In this document: positions 55,505-63,681 of the stretch, piece after piece
Numbering within the stretch: position 1 is the stretch's first letter
How the letters are laid out: each line of letters starts with the position of its first letter
DNA from: Actinoalloteichus fjordicus
Lineage (GTDB): Bacteria > Actinomycetota > Actinomycetes > Mycobacteriales > Pseudonocardiaceae
Assembly: GCF_001941625.1 (NCBI RefSeq)
Contig: NZ_CP016076.1
Location: forward strand, 6,680,001 to 6,744,000
Direction: 5' to 3'
Length of the DNA: 64,000 nt
Position numbers and translations under genes: made by a program
The notes under the pieces: model-generated
What the model saw: only the letters and a program-made list of their open reading frames with translations
The model's database searches: none
Told to the model about the DNA's origin: nothing

Positions 55505-56599
55505 ATGTACCGAGTCCTGTATTCCCTGGTCCTGAGCCGAGTGCCCGCCGAGGCGGCCCACCGGCTGAGTTTCGGTGCGCTGCGGATACTGGCGGCCGTG
55601 CCCGGCGTCCGTGCGCTGCTGCGTCGGTGGCTGTCGCCCCGTGATCCCGCATTGCGGGTCCGCGCCCTCGGCCTCGACCTGCCCGGCCCGCTCGGCCTGG
55701 CGGCAGGCTTCGACAAGGACGGGCGAGGAGCCGACGCGCTGGGCGCGCTGGGCTTCGGATTCGTCGAGATCGGCACGGTGACCGGACAGGCCCAGCCGGG
55801 CAATCCCGAACCCCGGCTGTTCCGTCTCCCGGCGGATCGAGCACTGGTGAACCGGATGGGCTTCAACAACGCGGGCTCCGACGTCGCGGCAGGCACCCTT
55901 CGCCGCAGGCCGACGCCACACGAGACGGTCGTCGGCGTCAACATCGGCAAGACCAAGGTCGTCGAGGAGGCCGAGGCCGCCGCCGACTACGTGCGCAGCG
56001 CGCAACGCCTCGGGGGCCTCGCGGATTACGTCGTCGTCAACGTCAGTTCGCCGAACACACCGGGCCTGCGGAACCTCCAGGCGGTGGAGCAACTGCGTCC
56101 GCTGCTGATCGCCGTGCGCACCGCGCTGGACGAGACGACTCGGCGCCGAGTCCCGTTGCTGGTGAAGATCGCCCCGGACCTGTCCGACACCGACGTCGAC
56201 GCGGTGGCCGAACTGGCGTTGGAACTAGGCCTGGACGGGATCATCGCCACCAACACGACCATCTCGCGGGAGGGCCTGCGGACCGCCGAGGCCGAGGTCG
56301 CGAGGCTGGGCGCAGGCGGTCTCTCCGGGGCGCCGGTCAAGGCCCGATCCCTTGCGGTGCTGCGCAGGCTCCGGGCGAAGGTCGGCGATCGACTGGTGTT
56401 GATCGCCGTGGGCGGCATCGAGACCGCCGACGACGTCTGGGAGCGCATCACCGCCGGAGCGACGCTGGCGCAGTCCTACACCGGGTTGATCTACGGCGGC
56501 CCGCTGTGGCCGCGTCGGATCCACCGGGACCTGGCCAGGAAGGTGCGGGCGGCCGGGCTGGCGAGCATCGGCGACGCGGTGGGGACGGACCGGGGCTGA
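55505..56599 (+). CDS. pyrD: Quinone-dependent dihydroorotate dehydrogenase (class 2)
   Basis: 364 residues. It oxidises dihydroorotate to orotate in pyrimidine synthesis, passing electrons to the quinone pool. Signatures: [82 protein letters not shown] and [21 protein letters not shown]. The N-terminal helical segment ([20 protein letters not shown]) is the membrane-associating part of class 2 enzymes. ATG start about 140 bases after MITE copy B. Confidence 0.95.
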   Translation: MYRVLYSLVLSRVPAEAAHRLSFGALRILAAVPGVRALLRRWLSPRDPALRVRALGLDLPGPLGLAAGFDKDGRGADALGALGFGFVEIGTVTGQAQPGNPEPRLFRLPADRALVNRMGFNNAGSDVAAGTLRRRPTPHETVVGVNIGKTKVVEEAEAAADYVRSAQRLGGLADYVVVNVSSPNTPGLRNLQAVEQLRPLLIAVRTALDETTRRRVPLLVKIAPDLSDTDVDAVAELALELGLDGIIATNTTISREGLRTAEAEVARLGAGGLSGAPVKARSLAVLRRLRAKVGDRLVLIAVGGIETADDVWERITAGATLAQSYTGLIYGGPLWPRRIHRDLARKVRAAGLASIGDAVGTDRG

Positions 56600-56880
56600 G
56601 GCGGCTGAAGCCGATCCCGGGGAGCTGATCGGCTGACGTTGATCGGCCCGCGTCGACGCGCAGGCACGGTCGTCTCGGTGCTGATCGTCGCGGTGCCGAT
56701 CGTCTAGCGAGCGACTCTCCCCGACAGCACGTCGGGCTTCGGGGTGTCTCCTCACCCGTCCGGGTGCAGTTCCTTGACGGTCTCCGCAACGGGCCAGCCA
56801 CCATGGATCACTGACCGTGATCACCAAGGGGGCGACCCTGTGACCGTGCCGCCACCGCCGCCGAGGCCCGGACGGCGCCC

Positions 56881-57414
56881 ATGACCTCTATGCCCGAGGT
56901 CATCGCCCGACTCCGCGCCGCCCTCACCGGCCTACGACCCGACGAACTCCGCGAGATCCACCACCACCTCACCGACAACCTCCAACCTCTCCTCACCCAA
57001 CTCGCCACCGAGACCACCAACCCCGACCTCGCCGCCACCCCCGAACTCCTCGCGAACGCCCTCACCGCCATCGGCAACGCCGCCGACCTCTACGACCACG
57101 CCACCCACCTCACCCACTCCTACATCGCCGACCACGACACCGAACCCGCAATCTCCGTCGCCGCAACGGGCCGGACGACGGAGTCCGCACCACCGCACGA
57201 GAAGGCCGCCCCGGCCCAACCAGGCCGCTGGAAGGGCAAGACCGCCACGGAACATGCTCGGACCAATGGCGAGGACATCGGTCGAAAGGCGCCTGGATCC
57301 AAGAAGTACGCGACGCGGGAGGTACGTAGCGTGGCAGAGCTTGACGAGATATTTATGGAGCTTTCCCGCAGCGGTGAGAAAATTGACCTCCCCCACCTAC
57401 AAGGGGGACGATGA
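56881..57414 (+). CDS. Polymorphic-toxin-like protein, N-terminal and middle part
   Basis: 177 residues. Residues 1-85 are helical (VIARLRAALTGLRPDELREIHHHLTDNLQ; ALTAIGNAADLYDHATHLTHSYIADH), like helical leader domains of small actinobacterial secreted toxins. After a Pro/Ala linker comes GRKAPGSKKYATREVRSVAELDEIFMELSRSGEKIDLPHL, the start of a toxin domain. It then ends at TGA after GGR, overlapping the next frame, which carries the rest of that domain. The first part uses C-ending codons heavily; the second is lower in GC, suggesting transfer. Confidence 0.75.
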   Translation: MTSMPEVIARLRAALTGLRPDELREIHHHLTDNLQPLLTQLATETTNPDLAATPELLANALTAIGNAADLYDHATHLTHSYIADHDTEPAISVAATGRTTESAPPHEKAAPAQPGRWKGKTATEHARTNGEDIGRKAPGSKKYATREVRSVAELDEIFMELSRSGEKIDLPHLQGGR

Positions 57415-57548
57415 CAAGGCTTCCCGACGGGACCAAGATCGGTTACCGAACCAAGGCTTCGACATCGCCCGACCCAACGATTGACATCACGACAGAAAAG
57501 ATGGAGAAGTTGAAGATCCATGTCAACCGGGAGAAATGGTGTTTGTAA
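57411..57548 (+). CDS. Toxin C-terminal part in a separate overlapping frame
   Basis: 45 residues beginning MTRLPDGTKIGYRTKASTSPDPTIDITTEK and ending with KLKIHVNREKW. This is the usual end of a small polymorphic toxin domain (LPDGTxxGxR...TIDI...KIHV), which in homologues follows directly on the AELDxLxxEL segment. Here it starts at an ATG overlapping the previous stop (ATGA). A run of five G (57403-57407 region) just before suggests one lost base, or true coupling of two polypeptides. Confidence 0.6.
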   Translation: MTRLPDGTKIGYRTKASTSPDPTIDITTEKMEKLKIHVNREKWCL

Positions 57549-57910
57549 TCAACGATGAAATTCTCGAAGGGGTCATGGAAGTCGTCGAGGACGACTACCT
57601 CGACATGACTGACATCATGTCGCTCCTCCGCGAGCAGACCGACGACGTTCCCTCCCTGCTACGCATCGCCGCCATCGTCGCCGAGCATGTAGTCATCACC
57701 GGCAGAGTCGTACCAGGCGACCTCACCGACGAAGGCCTCATCCCCTGGCCGACCTCACCCCGAGACTCGGCCGCGCGAATAGTCGCGGAAGCGAATTCCC
57801 AAGCCGACGAAGAGCGGGAGGTGTATCCGGGAGATATCGCCTGGTTTGACCTGCCCCGACGTGTCGCGGCCAGAGCGGCGGGAGACGATCCTGCTGCGCC
57901 GCGCGCGTGA
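57536..57910 (+). CDS. Immunity-like protein, copy 1
   Basis: 124 residues. DEILEGVMEVVEDDYLDMTDIMSLL, VVPGDLTDEGLIPWP, and EREVYPGDIAWFDLPRR match a common actinobacterial acidic protein type found beside small toxins (DDYxxxxDI...GxLTxDGLxPW...GxIxWFDL). It overlaps the toxin tail by 13 bases, an arrangement typical of toxin/immunity pairs. It probably neutralises that toxin. Low GC codons relative to the chromosome. Confidence 0.7.
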   Translation: MVFVINDEILEGVMEVVEDDYLDMTDIMSLLREQTDDVPSLLRIAAIVAEHVVITGRVVPGDLTDEGLIPWPTSPRDSAARIVAEANSQADEEREVYPGDIAWFDLPRRVAARAAGDDPAAPRA

Positions 57911-58398
57911 CCTCTTCTCAACTGACTCCCGACCACACAGTCGAACAGCTCCATCGACCCGACATCGATATCAACACCGCCACTGGCAAGCTCAAAATCC
58001 ACGTGGATATGGACAATCGGGAGCCCACTAGGATGATCGACAGCGAGATAATCGAGGGCGTCATGGAGGCCGCCGAGGACGACTACCTGGACCTGACCGA
58101 TATCATGCATTTCACCCATCGCCTGACCGCCAGCCAAGCTGAGGCGCTACGAATGGCAGCGGCCATCGCGAGCCACCTTATTCGCGCTGGCCGGATAACG
58201 CCGGGAGACCTGACCGACGACGGCCTCGTTCCCTGGCAGATGTCACCGGAAGAATCCGCGCAACGCATCACCGCCGAAGCCGAATCCTGGGACGAACCGA
58301 ACAGAATCGTCTACCCCGGCGAGATCGCCTGGTTCGACCTCCCCTGGCGTATCGCGGCGAGAGCGGCAGGAGAGGACCCTGCGGCGCCCCGCACGTGA
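57907..58398 (+). CDS. Immunity-like protein, copy 2, with toxin tail fused at N-terminus
   Basis: 163 residues. The last about 120 (MIDSEIIEGVMEAAEDDYLDLTDIMHF through YPGEIAWFDLPWRIAARAAGEDPAAP) are a paralogue of copy 1. The first 40 contain RPDIDINTATGKLKIHVDMDNRE, which is the end of a toxin domain fused in frame. The GTG start overlaps the copy 1 stop by 4 bases. An internal ATG at 58033 would give the immunity part alone. Records an older toxin/immunity unit that lost its toxin. Confidence 0.72.
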   Translation: MTSSQLTPDHTVEQLHRPDIDINTATGKLKIHVDMDNREPTRMIDSEIIEGVMEAAEDDYLDLTDIMHFTHRLTASQAEALRMAAAIASHLIRAGRITPGDLTDDGLVPWQMSPEESAQRITAEAESWDEPNRIVYPGEIAWFDLPWRIAARAAGEDPAAPRT

Positions 58399-58452
58399 CG
58401 ACCCCGCCCACTGACTCCCGACCGCAGGAACAACACGCGAACAGGTGGTCTC

Positions 58453-58707
58453 ATGCACTCCGCCGGTTACCTTCTCGATCGGCTGACGACCGTGGCCTCG
58501 GACCTGCCGGTTCCCCGATTGACGGCGAACCGGACGGCAGGCGTCGGCGCCGCTGCGGAGCTTCGCGAGGCCTGGCAGGGCAGTGTGGACGAACGGGCGT
58601 GGGAAGCCGTCGGTGCACTGAGCCGGGCGGCCGAGGAGTTGGAGTCCGCGTTCCTGCTCCTGGTTCGGCTCGACGAGTCCGTGCGGGCCTATGCCACGGT
58701 CCTCTGA
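58453..58707 (+). CDS. Small helical protein of the toxin cassette
   Basis: 84 residues, helical throughout (LLDRLTTVASDLPVP; VDERAWEAVGALSRAAEELESAFLLLVRLDESVRAYATVL). Its layout resembles the N-terminal helical domain of the toxin at 56881. Such proteins often travel with small polymorphic toxins as partners or leaders. ATG start with AACAGGTGG upstream, same strand as the cassette. Function not established. Confidence 0.65.
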   Translation: MHSAGYLLDRLTTVASDLPVPRLTANRTAGVGAAAELREAWQGSVDERAWEAVGALSRAAEELESAFLLLVRLDESVRAYATVL

Positions 58708-58799
58708 CCAGAGTCGACACCGCCTGCCGCAGCAGCCCCCACGCCCAGGACCGGGGCCCGACCCACCAGACCTGGCGGGCCGGGCCATCGCGGTAGGGA

Positions 58800-61223
58800 C
58801 TACTCCGTCCGCAGCTCTTCCGGCCGAGTTGCCCGCCGCAGGCTGGACAGCGTGCACAGGGTCACGATCACCGTGACGATCAGGGCGGCCAAGGCCATCA
58901 AGCCGATTCCCGTCAGGCTGAATCGCGGAACCTGCTCAGAGGGCAGGAGTGTCAGCACCGCCATCGTGACCCCGATCACCGCTGCGATCACCAGCCCGGC
59001 CGCCACCGGGATCACCGTCTGCAGCAGCACGGAGATCGCCAGGGTTCGGCGCGGCGCTCCTACTGCGGAGATCACCGCCAACGGCCTCCGTCGCTCCCCG
59101 ATCTGCTCGATCGCCACCACCAGCAGGCTGCTGCCGATCAGGGAGAAGGTCAGCACTCCGGCCACCAGTAGCGCAAGCAGAATGGTGTCGAGCGTCTGCT
59201 GTTCCGCACTGACGCTCGTCGTGGGCAGCGCCCGGCCGAGGTCGGCGACCTGCGCGAGGGCATCGACATCGGACACCGCGATGAGGGCCGCCTCGGCGGC
59301 GTCACGGTCAGTGGGGTCGACGGCGATGATCAGACGTTGGTGGAGGAGGTCCAGGGGAGGCAGTTCCCCTGCCGCCTCGGGAGTGAGCAGTACTGCAGGG
59401 GCATCGTAGTCCATCCAGAAAAAGCGTTCCTGACTCCAGGGGATCGATTGTGCATCCGCCGGAATGGTGAATTCCGAGCGCCCGTAGTCCGGGTTGTTCT
59501 CCGCCTGGAAATGCTCCCCCACGATCGGCGCAACCCCGTCAGGACGGTCCTGACCTTCCTGGTCAGTCAAGACGAAGGAATCCCCCGGCTCGCAGAAGGG
59601 CAGGGCGTTCAGCTTCGCGAGCTGCTCGCAGTCGGCGACGACAGCCTGGTCCCGTCGCTGATATCCACCAACGTCCTGCATCAGGTTGATCGTCCAGCCG
59701 ACGAACATGTCGTCGACGGCAGGTTCGGCTGCTAAGGCGGCGACCAGGTCCTGAAAGCTGGGTTCGGTGGAGTCGTCAAGGTCCGAGTACACGGAGAAGA
59801 GCCCTCGTTCACTCTGGGGAATCAGATGATCCGAGTGATCAGCGGATTCGAGCCGCTCGGCGCGGGCCGCCTCGTTCGCGCGGACCTCCGCCTGCGAGGT
59901 GGCCACGATCGTCTGTAATCCGATCATGCCTGCCAGGATCACCGCGACTCCGCTGACTGCGCGGGCCGCCGTGCCGGAATCCAGCTGAAGCCTGCGCACC
60001 GCGAGCTGCCAGGGCAGCGGGCCTCCGCGCAGCCGGGCGACCGCCCGCTCCACCAGCCAGGGAAGCAGGGCGGGCACCCCGATGAGCAACAACGCCACGG
60101 ACAGGCTGAAGAGCGCCGCCGACTCGACCGAATCGGACGCCCATCGAGGGTTGGCGTAGACCATGCCGACCGCGCCTGCGACGACCGGCACGAGGCGCCA
60201 CCAGAGCCTCCGGCGGACGGGCCGGGTCCGGCGGACCACCCCCAACGGTTCGATGACCGTCCGCCGCATCGCCGCGACGGCCGTCGTCACCGCGACGGCA
60301 GGCAGCCCGATGACGATGGCGAGCACCGCCCACCAGGCGGGGACCAGGTCCGAGGCGAAGACCCCGAACTCCAGGATGCTGATCTGCTCCAGCAGAACGC
60401 GAGCAGGGAAGAACGCCAGGAAGCCGACGATCAACCCGCCGACGGCGCCGAGGAGTGCTTCGCCTGCTGCGATCCGCCGGACCTGCCCGGCGTCCGCGCC
60501 GACGAGACGCAGCGCCGCCAGCCGTCGGTCGCGGGCGGCCTCGGCCAGTCGGGTGCTGCTCGCCACGAACACGACGACGGGCACCACCATGACGGCGACG
60601 CCGACCAGCAGGATGATCATCGCCGTCGGTGTGATCTGACCGAAGCCGACCCAGCCGTCGAGATTGAATCCACGCACAGCGGTGTCGGGACTGCGGTCGC
60701 TGAGCTGATCGGTGCCGACGTAGGCGATGACCTCATGCGGGTCCAGCAGGCCGTCGCGGCCGATCACGCCGACGACCTCGTCGCCGAGACGCCGGCTCAG
60801 TCCCGCGCCGTCCGGCGAGTTCAGCAGTTCGGCGAGGGCGGGCGAGGCGACGATCTCACCCGGTCCGGGAAGCCGTTCGACTCCGGGCGGCGGCTCCGGG
60901 CTGTTTCCGGCGACGTCGACGAAGAAGGCTCGAAACTGTGTTCCACCGTGGTCGATGTGGTTCTCATAGATGTGAAGCGCCGTGCTGGGATCGGTGATCT
61001 CGAAGCCTCGGTCGGCCGCCCGTGCGGACTCCCGCGCGGCACGCTGCTCGACCACCGAGCCCGCCGAGGCCAGCAGTAACAGCACCGCCACGCCGAGGCC
61101 CGCGCCGATCGCGGTCAGCGAGATGCGGCCCCAGGGGGTCCGACTGCCCCCGACAGCCAGTCGGACCCCCAGGGCCAGGTCTTGGGCCCATCGGCGCAGC
61201 ACGCCGCGTCGGTCACCGTTCAT
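58800..61223 (-). CDS. FtsX-type ABC exporter permease
   Basis: 807 residues. About ten membrane helices in two FtsX units: first around 35-55 (LTAIGAGLGVAVLLLLASAG) and 200-310 (MIILLVGVAVMVVPVVVFVASSTRLAEAARDRRLAALRLVGA), second around 640-800 (VAGVLTFSLIGSSLLVVAIEQIGERRRPLAVISAVGAPRR). A large extracytoplasmic domain lies between. MacB/LolE-like; substrate unknown, possibly peptide antibiotics or lipoproteins. The start overlaps the ATPase stop (ATGA-like, 4 bases). Last gene of the PadR operon. Confidence 0.92.
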   Translation of the reverse strand: MNGDRRGVLRRWAQDLALGVRLAVGGSRTPWGRISLTAIGAGLGVAVLLLLASAGSVVEQRAARESARAADRGFEITDPSTALHIYENHIDHGGTQFRAFFVDVAGNSPEPPPGVERLPGPGEIVASPALAELLNSPDGAGLSRRLGDEVVGVIGRDGLLDPHEVIAYVGTDQLSDRSPDTAVRGFNLDGWVGFGQITPTAMIILLVGVAVMVVPVVVFVASSTRLAEAARDRRLAALRLVGADAGQVRRIAAGEALLGAVGGLIVGFLAFFPARVLLEQISILEFGVFASDLVPAWWAVLAIVIGLPAVAVTTAVAAMRRTVIEPLGVVRRTRPVRRRLWWRLVPVVAGAVGMVYANPRWASDSVESAALFSLSVALLLIGVPALLPWLVERAVARLRGGPLPWQLAVRRLQLDSGTAARAVSGVAVILAGMIGLQTIVATSQAEVRANEAARAERLESADHSDHLIPQSERGLFSVYSDLDDSTEPSFQDLVAALAAEPAVDDMFVGWTINLMQDVGGYQRRDQAVVADCEQLAKLNALPFCEPGDSFVLTDQEGQDRPDGVAPIVGEHFQAENNPDYGRSEFTIPADAQSIPWSQERFFWMDYDAPAVLLTPEAAGELPPLDLLHQRLIIAVDPTDRDAAEAALIAVSDVDALAQVADLGRALPTTSVSAEQQTLDTILLALLVAGVLTFSLIGSSLLVVAIEQIGERRRPLAVISAVGAPRRTLAISVLLQTVIPVAAGLVIAAVIGVTMAVLTLLPSEQVPRFSLTGIGLMALAALIVTVIVTLCTLSSLRRATRPEELRTE

Positions 61224-61948
61224 CGGGCGAACTCCTCCGCCTTGATCTCCCCCGACCGGGTCATGCCGTCGCGGACGATGACCTCGCGGTCGGCGAAGGC
61301 GGCGACGGTGGGTTCGTGGGTCACCAGCACCACGGCGGCGTCGGTCTCCCGTGCCGTCTCGGTGAGCAGGGTCATGACCTGCTCGCCCTGCAACGTGTCG
61401 AGCGCGCCGGTCGGCTCGTCGGCGAAGATCACCTTCGGACGCGCGACCAGCGCCCGTGCGATCGCCACCCGCTGCCCCTGGCCGCCGGAGATCTCACCGG
61501 GCCGGTGGTCGGCGATGTGTGCGACGTCGAGACGGTCGAGCCACCCCTTGGCGTCGACGGCGGCCTGTCTGCCCTTGACACCGCACAGCCGCAGCGGCAG
61601 CGCCACGTTCTCGACGATCGACAGCTCCGGCACGAGCTGCCCGAACTGGAAGACGAAGCCGAACTCGCTGCGCCGCAGCGCGCTGCGCTCGACGTCGGTC
61701 ATCGCGGTCACCTCACGCCCGGCGAAGGTCACCGACCCGGACTTCGGGCTGAGAATGCCCGCCAGGCAGTGCAGCAGGGTGGACTTGCCGGAACCGGACG
61801 TGCCCATCACGGCGACGATCTCGCCGGGACAGACCGACAGCCCCGCTCCCCGCAGGGCACGGGTCTGGCCGAAGTCCAGGTGCAGGTCGGCGCCGGTGAG
61901 GATCGGTGCACCCGAGGTCGAATCGGGCTGGTCGGACGCGGTGGTCAT
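61220..61948 (-). CDS. ABC exporter ATPase (MacB/LolD type)
   Basis: 242 residues. Walker A GTSGSGKSTLLHCLAG, Q-loop FVFQFGQLVPELSIVENVALP, signature ISGGQGQRVAIARALV (a Gly for the usual Gln-Gln), Walker B VIFADEPTGALD, and VTHEPTVAAFAD. ATG 61948 has AAGGAGATT at a good distance and overlaps the PadR stop; a longer frame from 62002 is not supported. Works with the FtsX permease. Confidence 0.94.
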   Translation of the reverse strand: MTTASDQPDSTSGAPILTGADLHLDFGQTRALRGAGLSVCPGEIVAVMGTSGSGKSTLLHCLAGILSPKSGSVTFAGREVTAMTDVERSALRRSEFGFVFQFGQLVPELSIVENVALPLRLCGVKGRQAAVDAKGWLDRLDVAHIADHRPGEISGGQGQRVAIARALVARPKVIFADEPTGALDTLQGEQVMTLLTETARETDAAVVLVTHEPTVAAFADREVIVRDGMTRSGEIKAEEFAR

Positions 61949-62469
61949 GACTGAATCTCCTTGGCCAGCGGCCCGAGACGGGAAGCGGCGAGGTCGAGCC
62001 ACTTCAGGTCGGCTTCAAGGTGCAGGAGCGCGAAGTCGAGGACGATGTGGTCCGTGACCTCCGCGCCGCGCTTCCGGCGGGTGAGGTCGCGCATCACCGC
62101 CAGGTGAGCGGCCCGCTGCGCGTCCAGCAGAAGGGTGGCGTCCCGCCCGGACATCAGGGCGAGGACGACCTTGGTGTAGAGCTTGTTCTGGAGATAGGAG
62201 TCCGGCTTCTCCGGCGTCTCCAACCAGGCGGTGACCTGCGCCAGGCCCGCCTCGGTAATGGCGTAGCGCTTACGTTCCGGCCCGTCGCCCGCCTCGATGC
62301 CGTCGATCTCCACCAGGCCGTCGCGGAGCAGCCGCGCGAGGGTCGAGTAGACCTGCCCGTAGTGCAGCGCACGGTCCCGACCGAAGCGTTCGTCATAAGC
62401 GCGCTTGAGGTCGTACCCGTGCCTCGGCCCGTTCTCGAGCAACCCGAGAAGGGTCTGGCTGATTGACAT
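61945..62469 (-). CDS. PadR family transcriptional repressor
   Basis: 174 residues. PadR winged helix: SISQTLLGLLENGPRHGYDLKRAYDERFGRDRALHYGQVYSTLARLLRDGLVEIDG, then a helical dimerisation part (HLEADLKWLDLAASRL). The ATG at 62469 matches the family start; the longer frame to 62484 lies in the operator. First gene of an operon with an exporter ATPase and permease. PadR repressors often respond to drugs or phenolics, releasing an exporter. Confidence 0.92.
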   Translation of the reverse strand: MSISQTLLGLLENGPRHGYDLKRAYDERFGRDRALHYGQVYSTLARLLRDGLVEIDGIEAGDGPERKRYAITEAGLAQVTAWLETPEKPDSYLQNKLYTKVVLALMSGRDATLLLDAQRAAHLAVMRDLTRRKRGAEVTDHIVLDFALLHLEADLKWLDLAASRLGPLAKEIQS

Positions 62470-62901
62470 GGTCACACAGTACACCGGGTGTATACACCTG
62501 AGCTATACACCCGGTGTTCTTTGCGCGGCCCGCGCCGAGGACGAAGGCAGGCACCCGCCTCAGCAGGCGTAAAGGCAGCAGCACTGCCCGGCCGGATCGG
62601 CATCGACGCGGCAGCCTCGGGAAGGCTCCGCCACCAGGACTCGCGCACCGATCGCCACCACTCGCGCGTGCTCGACGATCAGGTCGTCCGCCTCGACTCC
62701 TGACGGGAGACCCCTCGACACATGACGGCGGTCAGTCGTGCGGTGGACCGGCGGCACGCGGGCAGCCATCACCCGGCCCAGTGATCCGCACGCGGGCGCC
62801 GCTCACCCCTTCGGGCGTTCTCAGTCGATCAACGGAGCCCGTCCCACCTGCGAAGGCTCCAAGCGCGGACTCAGCGGACGACGACATCGGAGGTAGGAGA
62901 C
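62470..62901. other. Region between the padR promoter and second sigma gene
   Basis: 432 bases. The padR operator is at 62481-62517. A minus-strand frame (62560-62769, about 69 residues, ending in QCCCLYAC) has fairly gene-like codon use but a weak ribosome site and no recognised family. Confidence 0.5.
62481..62517. promoter_or_regulatory. PadR operator
   Basis: ACACCGGGTGTATA (62481-62494) and TATACACCCGGTGT (62504-62517) are perfect 14-bp inverted repeats 9 bases apart, and GGTGTATACACC (62487-62498) is itself a palindrome. They lie 12 bases upstream of padR over its likely promoter, as expected for autorepression. Confidence 0.75.
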
Positions 62902-63681
62902 GTGCGACCCCACTCATCGACGGGAGACGTCGAGCGGCTGGTGCTGCGTGCCATGGACGGCGACCGGACGGCCTGGCAGGACCTGGTTCGGCGCTACTCG
63001 CGACTGATCTGGGCGGTCGCCAGAGCACACCGACTGCCCAACGCCGATGCCATGGACGTCTGCCAGGCCACCTGGCTGCGGCTCACCGAACGGCTGGCCT
63101 CGTTGCGGGAGCCGAAGAAGCTCCCCGGCTGGCTCATGACCACGGCCCGCCGCGAGTCACTGCGCATGGTGGCCCTGCGACGTCGCGAACAGACCTGGGA
63201 AGAACACCCCGCAGAGCCGAGACAGGCCGATCGGCCGATGGAGGAGACGCCGGAGAACGTCGTCCTGCTCGCCGAACAGGACCGCGCGCTGTGGCAGGCG
63301 TTCAACAGGCTGCCCGCCCGATGCCGCAGGCTGCTGCGCGCGATGGCCTTTCATCCCGACTGGACGTACGCCCAGGTCGGGGAGGCGATGAACATGCCTG
63401 CCAACAGCGTCGGTCCGACCAGGAACCGGTGTCTCGCCCGGCTTCGCGCGCTGGTGGGCCCGGCCACTGCACGGTCGGCCCGCTCGAGCGAGTCTGCGGC
63501 AGGAGGGCGGGTCCCCCACCGCGACGCAGCTGCTCCCGGGGACGCAGGCGAAGGACGTCCCGGTCTCGTCCGACACGACGACCCGGCGCCCGCCCCCGAT
63601 GCGGCCCGGACCGCCGTCGGCCTCGGAGCACCGGGACCGGGATCAGGCCCCGTCGCGCCCGACACGGTGCGGTCCGAGTGA
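62902..63681 (+). CDS. ECF-type RNA polymerase sigma factor (copy 2)
   Basis: 259 residues. Region 2 LIWAVARAHRLPNADAMDVCQATWLRLTERL; region 4 LWQAFNRLPARCRRLLRAM through MPANSVGPTRNRCLARLRALV. It parallels copy 1 at 42517 closely at both ends. The last about 75 residues are an Arg/Ala/Pro-rich tail not seen in copy 1. GTG start with AGGTAGGAG upstream. Its stop overlaps the next gene by 4 bases (GTGA), the same coupling as in copy 1. Confidence 0.87.
   Translation: MRPHSSTGDVERLVLRAMDGDRTAWQDLVRRYSRLIWAVARAHRLPNADAMDVCQATWLRLTERLASLREPKKLPGWLMTTARRESLRMVALRRREQTWEEHPAEPRQADRPMEETPENVVLLAEQDRALWQAFNRLPARCRRLLRAMAFHPDWTYAQVGEAMNMPANSVGPTRNRCLARLRALVGPATARSARSSESAAGGRVPHRDAAAPGDAGEGRPGLVRHDDPAPAPDAARTAVGLGAPGPGSGPVAPDTVRSE

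Noticed and set aside
57536-58398. Antitoxin of a classic type II toxin-antitoxin pair
   Set aside because: No DNA-binding motif; the proteins and the toxin's helical leader fit secreted polymorphic toxin/immunity pairs better.
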